64,000 nt of DNA from Platanthera guangdongensis (taxonomy: Eukaryota > Streptophyta > Magnoliopsida > Asparagales > Orchidaceae), in contig CM077152.1 of assembly GCA_039583875.1 (NCBI GenBank), positions 16,045,059 to 16,109,058 on the forward strand, written 5' to 3'. Shown piece by piece: positions 26,601-38,600 of the stretch. Every line of letters starts with the position of its first letter. Positions within the stretch are counted from its first letter, which is position 1. The position numbers and the translations under genes are program-made. The notes beneath the pieces are model-generated. The model was not told the DNA's origin and made no database searches. It saw nothing but the letters and a program-made list of their open reading frames with translations.

Positions 26601-29600
26601 AAGTTCACGATTTCCGTTTTGCTACGACAAAGAGAACAGAACAAAAGTTGCGAACTTCCCTCCCCGGATTCAGAATCGAACCATTATTTTAAGAAAATCC
26701 TTTTTTAAGGAAAATAGTTTTTTTGTGCTTTATAAAAAAACGTTGCTTAATTTCATAAAGTCTGCGCAACGCTCACTCAAATTATTTTGCAAATCCATAT
26801 TTCATTGCACGCATTTAGGGTTTTCTAGAAAAGCTGACAGACGCGCAAACCCTATGCGTCGTCCTGCATTATAAGGCCTAACTCCATTTAGGTCTATGAT
26901 CGAGTATTGCGGCTCCCTTCTCAATTTTCCTACAGGCTACGACCTACCTCCCGTTTAGGGTTCTTGATCGAGTATTGCAGCTCCGTTCTCTGCTTCTTGA
27001 TCAAGTATTGCAGCTCCCTTCTGTGGGTAACTTGATTTTTTCCCTTCCTTTGCGTGTGTCTACATTTTCTCTTAGGATAATTAGATTTATTGTTGGGTTT
27101 TCGTCCGAATTTTGACAGTGAACGCTACGTCAAAAACTTCAAACGAAAACATATTTGGAGTTTACGACTTCCGTTTTGCTACGACAAGGAGAACGGAACA
27201 AAAGTTGCGAACTTTCTTCCCCGAATTCAGAATCGAACCATTATTTTAAGAAAATCCTTTTTTTAGCAAAAATAGTTTTTTTTGTGTTTTATAAAAGAAC
27301 GTTGCTTAATTTCATAAAGTCTGCGCAACGCTCGCTCAAATTATTTTGCAAATCCATATTTTATTGCACACATTTAGGGTTTCCTAGAAAAGCCGACAGG
27401 CGCGCAAACCATACTCGTTGTTTTGCATCATAAGGCCTAACTCCAATTAGGGTTCATGATCGAGTATTGCGACTCCCTTCTCACTTTTCCTACAGGCTAT
27501 GACCTACCTCCCGTTTAGGGCTCTTGATCGAGTATTGCAGCTCCCTTCTCTGCTTCTTGATCGAGTATTGCAGCTCCCTTCTCTACTTCTTGATCGAGCA
27601 AAGTGTCTCCCTTCTTTGCTTCTTGATCGAGCTCTGCATGTATTATTTTCATATAAGCATGACTGCATAATGAATCAATTTTGAGATCAAATTGTATAAT
27701 TTTTTTCAATGTAATAGGATGTTTGCTTCAAAGAGTGATAAAGGGTCCAAAGGGAAACAATGTATTCTTGTCAAAGCGATAGAGAAAATTGACACAAATA
27801 ATGTTAATGCGCGAGAGAAAAAGGAGGATTTGTGTGGTGATTCAAAAAAAAAACAAAAAGTGGAAGAGCATGAAGGTGGTAAAGTTAAATCTGAAGTGTG
27901 GGAATGGTTTGATAGAATTAAAGAATCTGAAGGAAAAGAGAAAGCTAAATGCACACATTGTTCGAAAGTATATGCATTTGATTCTAAGAAAAGTGGTACT
28001 AGTGCTTTGAGAACACATATGTAAACATTATGTCATTTTCGATAGGTAGATAACAACAACAAAATGTTATCTTTACAGAGAAGAAAGAGGATGGTATTGT
28101 TATTGAGCCCTTAAAATCCAAAAAAGTTTGACGGGAGTAGTGTCAAAACCTTTGGCAAATTTGGTTATTGACAAATTGTCGTTTAGATTTGTTGAAAGTG
28201 AAGGATTTAACAACTATTCTAAACAACTAGAACCAAAATTCAATGTTCCTTCTCGAATCACAATTGCTAAATATTGTACAAATATTTATACCGAGGAGAA
28301 AAAAAAAACTAAAGAAAGAACTAACCTTAGAGAGGATTTTCCTAACAACTGATACATGGACATCTACTCAAAGATATGGTTATATGTGTCTCACCAGACA
28401 TTGGATAGACAAAGAATGGAGGTTACAATAACAAATTCTCAATTTCGTTAATATCATAGATCACACAGGAGAGGGACTAGGAAATGAAGTTATGAATTGT
28501 TTGTCTTCATGGGAGATTTAAAAAATCTTTAAAATTACTATGGACAATGCATCTATTAATGATGTGGTGGCAAGACATATAACCAAAAAAATATTGGATG
28601 GAGAAGTACTGTATTGGTGGAAAGTGAACTCATCAAAGTTTTCAATACTATCTCAAGTTGCGAGAGATGTCTTGGCGATACCAATTTTAACTGTGACCAC
28701 TGAATTATCATTTAGCACCGGTAGCAGAATATTAGATCCATTTAGAAGCTCACTAGCACCAAATACAGCTCAAGCTCTTGTATATTATCGTGATTGGCTG
28801 TGTTGCAAGACAAACCTCGAGGAGATAGAAGAAATGATGATCAATAGTGATAAATGCAAAAAACTTAACAAAGGTAAACATTTTTTATTTCGCTTTATTA
28901 TTAGCATATTACTTATTAATTATTAAATTGCTTGATAATGTATAAATTTTTTATTTTAGAGTTGAAAAAAGAAATACAGGATAATCCAGATCATCTTGAA
29001 AAGGTAGATGCAGAGTTGTAGTTAACTATTTAGCAAGAGGCAAATGATTTTGCACTGGTTTGGATTTATCTTATAATTTGTGTTCGTGACACTGGTTTGA
29101 ATTTGTGACTTGTGCATTAAAATTTTATTATTAGCACTTTTGGTTTTGAATTGTTTATCTTATATTCTACCTCGCTTCAGGATGTGGTATTTTATGAATC
29201 ATAATACGATGAATTTCTTGATCTGAATGTCATGGTTATATAATCATATGACAACTTTAGTGTCATGCTAATTTTCTTACCCAGACCTTGATGTCCTAGT
29301 ATTGCTAGAGATTTTAGATTTTTTCATCCATGTCTACTTGCACAACTATCTTACTAGATTTACTATTTTCCCATGCTATAGAAAAATGTACATGTATCTT
29401 ATGATCAAATAGTTGTTGGTAAAAACTGAAACCACGCCGCAAGTACCGACTCCAAACCGCACCAATGTCAAAAAGCACGACACGGTTTTGTTCGGTTCAA
29501 AACTGACCCTTTTGGTGCGGTTGCGGTTTGGGCTCAAACTGCACCAATTTCACCGTTAGGCAAATAATTCGTCAAGGAACCCGTCTGGAGCACGCCGCAA

Positions 29601-32600
29601 AGACGCTACACGACGGAGCACGAGTAACGGACATCGTAACTGTAGAAAAGAGAAGGGAAATGTAAAGTGCAAGTTTTATTCATCCACATAGGGGCAATAT
29701 ATAGGAACTACAACATGACACCCAACACCGATAGGCGGTGTGGGACTAAACTCAACATATAGAAAATACTAACTCTAACACTCCCCCTCAAGCTGAAGGG
29801 GAAGCCTACAGCTTGAACACAACATTAAATAGAAGGTAAAAGAAGGAAGGCAGCGTGAGACAAAACAACAGCCACCGAGGCCCAACCGCGTGTCACCGGG
29901 GATACTTCAACCGGGCAAGAGCCACACGACGTTGGTCCGCAAACCGACCATGACAACGCTGGATACACTCGGAGCGGAAACAAGGTCAACCACGCAAGAC
30001 CAAACCAACCCTACCAAATCCAGAGAAAACGACGAGGAGACACAAACAACATATGAAATCAACCTAGGGGCCATGTGTGACTAAGGCAGGAGTCGGGAAA
30101 GAACTATCCGAGTCGCCATGATCACAAACACTCCCCCTCACGTGGATCATGTGCAAGAAGACATAGGTTATACCTAGGGGCCGAGTGTGACTAAGGCAGG
30201 AGTCGGGAAAGAAGCATCTGAGTCGCCGATATCACAAACACTCCCCCTCACGTGGAATACGTGCATGAAGGTATAGACTACGCCTAGAGGCCGTGACGTA
30301 CACTCCCCCTCACGTAGATCACGTGCAAGAAGGCGGAAATCATAGAGACGCAATACAACAACCCAACAACTTGTAAATAAAAAAACAACAACAACATCAA
30401 ATAACTAAGGGGCCGGAGAAGATGAGCAGCAGCCGCAGATGGAGAAGACGCAGCTGCAGCAGCAGCGGGCCGGAGAAGCAGCGGCAGACGAAGAAGAAGC
30501 GGCTGCAACAGCAGCTGGCCGGAGAAGCAGTGGCAGAGCAGCATCCATGTCGGAGAAGAAGAAGCGGCAGAGCAGCATGCTGGAGAAGGAGAAGCGGCAG
30601 AGCAGCAGGCTGGAGAAGGAGAAGCGGCAGAGCAACAGGCTGGAGAAGGAGAAGCGGCAGAGCAACATCCATGCGGCAGAGAAGTCGGGAGAAGATAACG
30701 AGGGAGGCAGAGGAGGACGCAGGCGGAAGCAGCAGCGAGGAAGACGCCGGGATAAGCGGGAAGCAGAGGCGTCGGCGTCGGAAGCCGGAGGATCCGTCGG
30801 TGTCGATGAAGGAAGCCGGAGGATGTGTCAGTGTCGATGAAGGAAGCAGAGGATGCGTCGGTGTCGATGAAGGAAGAGGTCGACGTCGACGATGTCGAAA
30901 GAAGCAGCCGTCGGGAGATCTGAGCCGCTCCTGTCGACGGGATCATAGATCGACTCCGTCGACAGGATCGGGAGCAGCGGGCGTAAGCCCTCGCAGCGCG
31001 CGGGGCGGAAGCACGGGCCGGGTGGGGGATTTTGGTTGGGACGGGAGCGGGGGGGGGGGGGGGATTTAGGTCGGGACGGGAGCGGCGGGAACAGTAGCTG
31101 ATCGGGAAAAAAAATTTTTAGGTCTCAGAACCGTTGCTCTGATACCATGTAGAAAGGAGAAGGGAAATGTAAAGTGCAAGTTTTATTCATCCACATAGGG
31201 GCAATATATAGGAACTACAACATGACACCCAACACCGATAGACGGTGTGGGACTAAACTCAACATATAGAAAATACTAACTCTAACAGTAACAATAAATA
31301 AGGTCCTGTTGAAGGTCCGACAAAAAAGAGTGAACTTGGACTGATGAAGCCAACAGACCCAAAGGAGAGCGGAACCCTCCATGACAATGAGAGTTGTGCT
31401 AAACTTCTGTGGCTCTGGGATCTAATGTATGTCAAAGAATTGCTTTGTACGGGCAATCCAACCCATGGTGATGCGGAGAAGAGATGACGACGAGCTTTGG
31501 GCTCATTCGAGGCTGATTTGGCTACTTACCATATATGGCGTGCCTGGATCGACGATCCGACTCCAAGGATGCGTCCGGATTGGCGTTACAAATCAATTTC
31601 ATATATAGCTTTGTATTTTTAGGGTTTTATTTCATGTAGTTTTGGCCCCGAGACCAACAACCATTCATAGTCGTTGATTCTGGGTGCCCTAATTTCAGAT
31701 TTTTTTAAATATGATATTTAGGGCTGCAATTTTCTTATTGTTGAATGTGTGGAGAGTCTTCTTCCTTCGTTCCGGTGATCCCCTTTGCGGTGCCAACTCC
31801 GTGGAGCCCCCTAGGTGACGACTCCTTGAGTAAGTTTGTATTTTCTTTTGAATTTCCACTCCCCTACCCCTCCATCGTGATGTCCAGCCGCCGGCCACCA
31901 TCAAAAACTCCAATCAGCCGCCCACGGCTTGCTATCCAACAGCCGACAACTGTCCAGAACCCCAACCAGCCACCCCTTCCCTTGCCCGCAGCCCACCTCC
32001 CATCCAATTCCAACCGGCCTCCCTCCTACTCCACCTTCCACCCTTTCCTTATCAGGTCGTGCCCCGTTGTTCTCAGATCCGAGCTCCCCCTCTCCTCCTC
32101 TCCTTGTTTTGTTGTTGTTGTTGCCCCACCCGTGGAACCACTTCTCCCCCTCATTCCCTACCCGGATTCACCAAACATGGGCATTCCAGCCCACCTCCAC
32201 CCCTCCTCACCACGTGGAACCACCTATAAACAACCTCCCCCATCAGATTTCCAATCTCTATCCTCCCCGATCCAGCCTTCCCAACCCCCGACCAGCCCTC
32301 CCCTAACTGATCTAGTCCACCAACCACCGGAACCCTCTCTGAGCCCTCCAATGTTCAGATCTATCTCATTGGCAGCAACCCTAATATTCTTGTGGTGTTT
32401 TGTATTGGTATTGGGTTGTAAGACATTGTTATGATTGGTTTATTACATTTTAGTTTGGTTGTTCATCTTATTATAGTTATTTGTGCCTGCATTAATCTCT
32501 AACTGCAGGAAAGACGGATTCGCCGCGCGCTCTCGCTTTGGCCCTCCACGCGAAGGAGAGCCTCGACTTGTTTTCGCCCAAATAAATTATTTGTACCTTG

Positions 32601-35600
32601 CTGTGAATTATTTTGCGTGAGATGTTTGAAATTTATTATCTAACATGTGATCTAACCGTCCAATTTGCATCACATGTAGGGTTAGGTCACCGATTTCCCG
32701 CCGCCTATAGATCACCTCCCGCGTCAATCGGTATCAGAGGTAGGTTGGGCACACTTTTCAATACGCAGTTGTAGATTCTATAGGTTTGCCCGCCATGTCT
32801 AGGTGTCATAATTATTACTCTGGAGGTGTCGAGTCCACTTGCACCCGCTCTCACAGAGCCCTGTCAGGTAGATCCTCACGTTACTACGACGATTATTCTC
32901 GATACCAGCACACCCCTTTTAGAGATCGCGTTGACCCACCGACATGACCCCATTACACTAGAGATGATCTATATGATGATTGTTGTCGTTCACATCCCTG
33001 CACGTGAGCGGAACGTGTTGATCATCCTCTCTTGTCGTCGCCCATTCATAGAGATTACGTCCACCCACGAGCACGAGCTGATTATGTTAGAAACGACCGT
33101 GTAGACGACCCTCAGGAGCCCTATAGAGATCAGCGTCGCCAAGATCACATCACATGTCAAGACCCTCATAGTGTTCCACAATCTGAGATACCTGAGGCCG
33201 AATTTCTGAGGTTAGTTTCTGACCAACTTGATCGCGTGGATGCTCGTTTTGATCACATGAGATCTGTCTTAAGAAGAATCAATAGGAAGAAGCCTAGGGA
33301 TATAGGTCAAGGCATTGGTGTGTCTAGCAGTGCTCTCACCGACATGAGAGACCAAACACCTGATTTTGATTCATCTCATCTGGATGAGATTCAGTTCCCA
33401 CTTGACCTTGAAGTCGAGTTTGATCATGACTGTTTCATACAGGTGAAGAGTGATATTAGTATGACTAGTGAGAGTGGTCACGAGAGTGGGGAAGAGCGAC
33501 CCAGTGACATTGTAGTGGTATATCCACCCCCTTTACACCTCACTTATACTTAGGCTTCGTTTGGCACGGTGGCGGTGGTCACGAACACGGGGGTTAAATT
33601 GTCATTTGTTAACGTCCACCTAAGGAACTTCATCCACTTTTATGTTCAAACGGATGATGTTTGTTAGGTAATCATTAACGAATGACGTTTTAACCCATGA
33701 GTTTACGACCGCCACCACCGTGCCAAACGGAGCCTTAGTTTCCTCTTTGGCTAGAAAGTCAGGAGTCGACATTATACCTAGTGGCCCACTATTGAGTATG
33801 GACTTTTCCCACTCCACCCTTATCAGTGTCCCGAGCCACATCACGACCGAGAGCCCATAGCCTGGCGTTGATCTCACAGTAGTTATGTCACCCATTCACG
33901 GGGACACTACCTCTTATGATGGTACTCGACTGGAGGACCTTGACATTAGTGACGAGGCCTATGACGAGCCCCCTGTTGAGCCTCCTGATGATCCGCCACA
34001 TCCTGCTGAGAATAAGACTCGAGTGAGCCACTCAGGTATGACGTCACTTTCATTATCATCTTTGTACTTGCCCCAAAGAATGGATCTTGAATGAAGTATA
34101 ACGAATGTAGGACCTACCTTGAGTCCACTCGAGCATACTAATACTCTGAGGACCTACCTTATGACACATCACACTCTGGATGAGTTTTGGGACACGCCAC
34201 CCGCTGACCCACCTGATGAGGTCTTCTTTGTCAGGGACTCACCACATACTAGAGTCACGTCTTCTAGTCAGTGTACACGTTCTTCATTCAGGTGGTCTCC
34301 TCATTCACGATGACTTCTTGTACACACCTCCTAGTGATCCCTTGATATGTCACGTTCTCTAGGAGACATTTGGCACCCTATGAGCTCGTATTTGAGTATG
34401 GGTGTCTCACATGGTCACCTGAACACTCGTGTTTTTTTACACTCCACCGAGAGCCCCCTGATAGGCCACCATATTTTAGAGACGTCTCAGTCATTATTAG
34501 ACTTTCTCATAGCAGGCATATAATGTCTGTCGTGTTTCATCTGCATCATTTGCATTTGTCTGTTGAGTCGTTTCGTCATAATTTGCATGAGTTTGTTGTG
34601 TTGTTTGATCATCGTTTGCATGAGTGTCTTGAGTCGGTCCGACGAAAAATCTATATTGATAATAAATCTTGTAAAACATGTGCGGATGTTCACTGACAAG
34701 TGCAGGTACCTTATGAAGGTGAGCAGATGATGGTGATAATCTGCATTATGAGGCTCCGTGCGAGGCTTGCTAAAAGTTTGAGCATTTAGCGAATGACCCC
34801 TCCTCAGTCCTAAGACACATCAAGACAAAAGCTTATGAGTTGGACATCCCTGCAAGCATGGGTACTCATACCGTGTTCAATGTCGAGGACCTGACGCCAT
34901 ACTTTGCACTTTACGAGTATTCGGGCCCACATCTTGGCGGCTCTTCTGAGCCTTTACCACTGTTTTACCACCCACCACTCAGTCTACCCTCGGGCCCTTG
35001 CCACCACAGTCATTGCCTCGTGCTCAGCCCATCCCTGACCCCCACTTACCCGGGATCCAGTCCCCAACGGCTACACCATTGGTACTTCGGATCCCACCGG
35101 ATCCTTCTACTAGTGTGTTGAGAGATGAGCTTATCATTGAGATCGTTACACACAAGTCCGCCCCCTCTACAAACAGTCTTGTGTGACGCTACCTGGTTCG
35201 CTGGCGCAGACGGCTCTTCACTGACGACACCTGGACGCTACCAGCGGAGCTTGATCGACTAGCCCCTATACTTTGACCTCAGTAAGACCGTCTCCATTCA
35301 TCGGAGATGTGAGCTTTCAGTACGGAGGAGTTGATTGACGAGAACATTTTTCCAGCGATGACATTCGGATGACCTCTGGTGGGCCTCTTCGAGATTTACC
35401 TGTCATACAACGAGAGAATTTTGATCCCGATTCATCGGAAGATGAATTCTTTCAAGCCGGAGAGATTGATGCGGAGCAGAGAAGAGGATGAGCTTTGGGC
35501 TCATTCAGGGTAGATTTGGCTACTTACCATATATGGCATGCCCGGATTGATGATCCGACTCTGTGGATGCGTCCGGATTGGTGTTACGAATCAATTTCAT

Positions 35601-38600
35601 ATATAGTTTTGTATATTTCAGATTTTATTTCATGTAGTTTTGGCACCAAAACCAACGACCAATCATAGTCGTTGATTTTGGGTGCCCTAATTCCAGATTC
35701 TTATAAATATGATATTTAGGGCTGCAGTTTTCTTATTGTTGAATGTGTGGAAAATCTTCTTCATTTCGGTGATCCCTCCACGGTGCCGACTCCGTGGAGC
35801 CCCCTTGGTGACGACTCTGTGGAGCCCCCTTGGTGACAGACTCCTTGGGTAAGTTTGCATTTTCTTTTGAATATCCACTCCCCTACCCCTCCATCGTGCT
35901 GTCCAGCCGCTGGCCACCATCAAAAACTCCAACCAGCTGCCCACGACTTGCTATCCAGCCGCTGGCAACCGTCCAGAACCCCAACCAGCCACCCCTTCCC
36001 TTGTCGGCAGCCCACCTACCATCCAATTCCAGTCAACCTCCCTCCTACTTCACCTTCCGCCCTTTCCTTATCGGTCGCGCCCCGCTGTTCTCATATCCGA
36101 GCGCCCCCTCTCCTCCTCTCCTCTCCTTGTTTTACTGTTGCTGCCCCACCTGTGGATCTAGTTCTCCCACTTATTCCCCACCCGGATTCACCAAACCTGG
36201 GCATTCCAGCCCACCTCCACCCCTCACCACGTAAAACCACCTCTAAACAGTCTCCCCCATCAGATTTGCATAGATCTAGGTAAACCAGCCCCGATCCAAT
36301 CTCTATCCTCCCTGATCCAGCCTTCCCAACCCCCGACTAGCCCTCCCCTAACCTGATCTAGTCCACCAACCACCGGAGCCCCTCTCTGAGCCCTCCAACG
36401 TTCAGATATATCTCATTGGCAGCATCCCTAATATTCTTGTGGTGTTTTGTATTGGTATTGGGTTGTAAGAAATTGTTATGGTTGACTTATTACATGTTAG
36501 TTTGGTTATTCATCTTATTATAGTTATTTGTGTCTGGATTAATCTCTAATTGCATGAAAAGACAGATTCGCCGCGCGCTCTCGCTTTGGCCCTCCATGCG
36601 GAGGAGAGCCTCAACTTGTTTTCGCCCAAATAAATTATGTGTCTTCCTGTGAATTATTTTGCGTGGGATGTTCGAAATTTATTATCTAACATGTGATCTA
36701 ACCGTCAGATTTGCATAGCATGTTGGGTTAGGTCATCGTTAATCCGCCACCTATAGATCGTTTCTGCGTCACATGGGGTCGGTGAAGTTGAAGGAAAGAC
36801 GTCGAATGAACGAAGTGCAGGCAGAAGGCCGTCAGAGGCAGAATGGGATCCGGGGGAATATTTGGATATGCGCCGAGAAGCGATGGAGATTCCGCATTGG
36901 AGGAAGATGGAGCACTCGGTCGGCATGCCAGGAGGGCGTCAAACTTAGCATCTAACCAGAACATTTGGGCTTGGAGCGAGGCAATGGGCTCCACATGGGC
37001 ATCAGGGCGCCGAAAAATTGCATGATTCGTAGAAGGCTGAAGCGCGGGTGTGTCGGAGTGCGTCATACATTAGAGTCGTTGGGACATGCACGCGAAAAAT
37101 TAGCTAAACAAAGAAGGGAAGGCAAAGTACACGATGTCGGGCCTGACATGTAGCAAATCATGGCGGACAGGATGGGGTTGGGAACCACTGGTAGAACTAG
37201 ACGGCAGCGGTGCTGCGGAAGGCGGTCTGAATGCGAGGGGAGGTCTGTGAGGGCTGTTGGAGTACGATCCAAGGCAGCCGGGGTGGAACTAGGGACTTCA
37301 GAGGCGGGATCAGATGCAGAGGTAGCGAGGAGGGTCGACGACAGCGGCGACAGCAAGGCAGGACGGCTACTGCAGTGGCAGCGAGGCAGGTTGGCGACTG
37401 TGACGACAACGAGGTAGGTCGGCAACTGCGGAGACTGCATAATAGAGGACTGCGAAGGCGCTCAGACAACTTCGAGCGACAAAAACCGTGGATGGAAGTG
37501 AGGCAGGTCGGACCAACTTGTTAGGCGCACAAGAAGAGAGATCTGGTTGTCAATATTGGGAGGGAAAAGGGGAAAAAGAGGAAGGAGGGATCGAGAATAG
37601 CTCCTTAGGGCTCCTAGATTTCCTAATACTCTAAGGATAACCAAATACATAGCCCCTGTGGGTTTTATAGCACCCTAGTCCAACAAAATAAGAAAGGATA
37701 CATTTCATTCCCCAAAATATTCACGCACCTTAATGATTTTCTGTTGGCGTGTCACTAGCGAGCCTTTCGTGGCTCTGGTATACCCGCAACACTGGAGGTC
37801 GTCCTTCTCCCTCCTCTGCGTCCTTAACAGAAAGCCTAAACAAATGGTGTTACATGTGCTTGGACAACTCATTTGATACACTAATAATGCCCAATCTCAA
37901 ATAGTTGGAATGAGTCTAATGATTAAGATGATGATGAACTAGCAAAATATAAAGAAAAAATTCATTAAGTAGTGCATTAAAGATTTAAAACCAATTATAT
38001 GAGAGAGATTGTAGCCCAAGCATCATTTGACGACAAGATGGTCATAAATAACCTTTATGATGTGAGTAGCCTTGAGATGGTTTTAGCATGTACAATTTAG
38101 GAGAGATGATGCAACAACAAGAAAAATAGATAAATAAATGTAGAACAAATAACTGTAGAACAAATAAATGTAGAACAAATAACTGTAGAACAAATAAATG
38201 TAGAACGATTAAGTAGAAAAGGGATAGACTATGAGTGACAAAGATAAAAGGTGTTCAAAAAGGAATCGTACACAAAAATTAATAACAACTGAAGTAGCAC
38301 CCAATACGAATTAATAGAGAATTATGAATCAGAAAGGCAACTCTAAATAATCGAATATAAGGCTAATGAAAAGCATTTTTTGGCAACGTGAATTCTTAAT
38401 TTCGATAGAACATTTGAAAACAAAAGAAATTTGAGTTAAGCATAAAATGAGAATAGACTGAAAAAAACGTGGAAGAGAAATTGATCATCCTCTAATTTTG
38501 TTGAGTAATGACATCACCATTAATAAGTGAACTTAATGATATGAAAGGACGAAAAACGAGCACTTATCAAGGAGGAAATATATTAACAAATAATGAGGTA

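Larger units (their letters stand above)
22605..29564 (+). mobile_element. Large hAT element with tandem array and deleted transposase
   Basis: The left end begins near TAGGCCTGAAAATAAAAAAC and the right end closes near CCAATTTCACC. Both subterminal regions carry many AAACCGCA/TGCGGTTT repeats in opposite orientation, as in hAT elements. The interior holds a palindromic repeat, an AT/CA microsatellite, a 2.75-kb tandem array and an hAT transposase remnant. An exact 8-bp target duplication was not found (best pair CTAAGGTA/GTTAGGCA, 5 of 8), so the ends are approximate. The element splits element B gag. Confidence 0.72.
29641..31287 (-). mobile_element. Element D: short-LTR non-autonomous retrotransposon (TRIM-like)
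   Basis: Two 140-bp LTRs (29641-29780 and 31148-31287, almost identical) and an exact target duplication GTAAC (29636-29640, 31288-31292). The primer site on the minus strand is TGGTATCAGAGC (31136-31147), directly after the LTR. A polypurine tract (plus-strand CTCCCCCTCAAGC) adjoins the other LTR at 29781. The interior has no Gag or Pol. It holds a 112-bp repeat with polypurine-like cores and a 30-bp minisatellite. Size and layout fit a TRIM or small copia-type derivative that depends on proteins from elsewhere. It sits in element B gag. Confidence 0.92.
31469..36771 (+). mobile_element. Element E: non-autonomous gypsy-type LTR element (LARD-like)
   Basis: LTRs 31469-32726 and 35467-36771 start TGATGCGGAG and end GCGTCA, with an exact 5-bp target duplication CATGG (31464-31468, 36772-36776). 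The primer site reads GGTATCAGAGG after the 5' LTR. The 2.7-kb interior lacks protease, reverse transcriptase and integrase. It keeps a Gag-like N-terminal frame and, near 34840-35330, the extreme C-terminus of a gypsy Pol ([20 protein letters not shown] and a chromodomain-like tail) that is homologous to element F. LTRs differ by indels, including a duplicated GGTGACGACTC segment at about 35775-35835, and by many substitutions. It is older than C, F or H and is inserted in element B gag. Confidence 0.9.

Noticed and set aside
30284..31069. Frames of 215-220 codons on both strands
   Set aside because: Low-complexity frames produced by the 30-bp purine minisatellite of element D.
31745..32434. 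229-codon proline-rich frame
   Set aside because: Lies wholly in the element E LTR and is not kept open in the second LTR.
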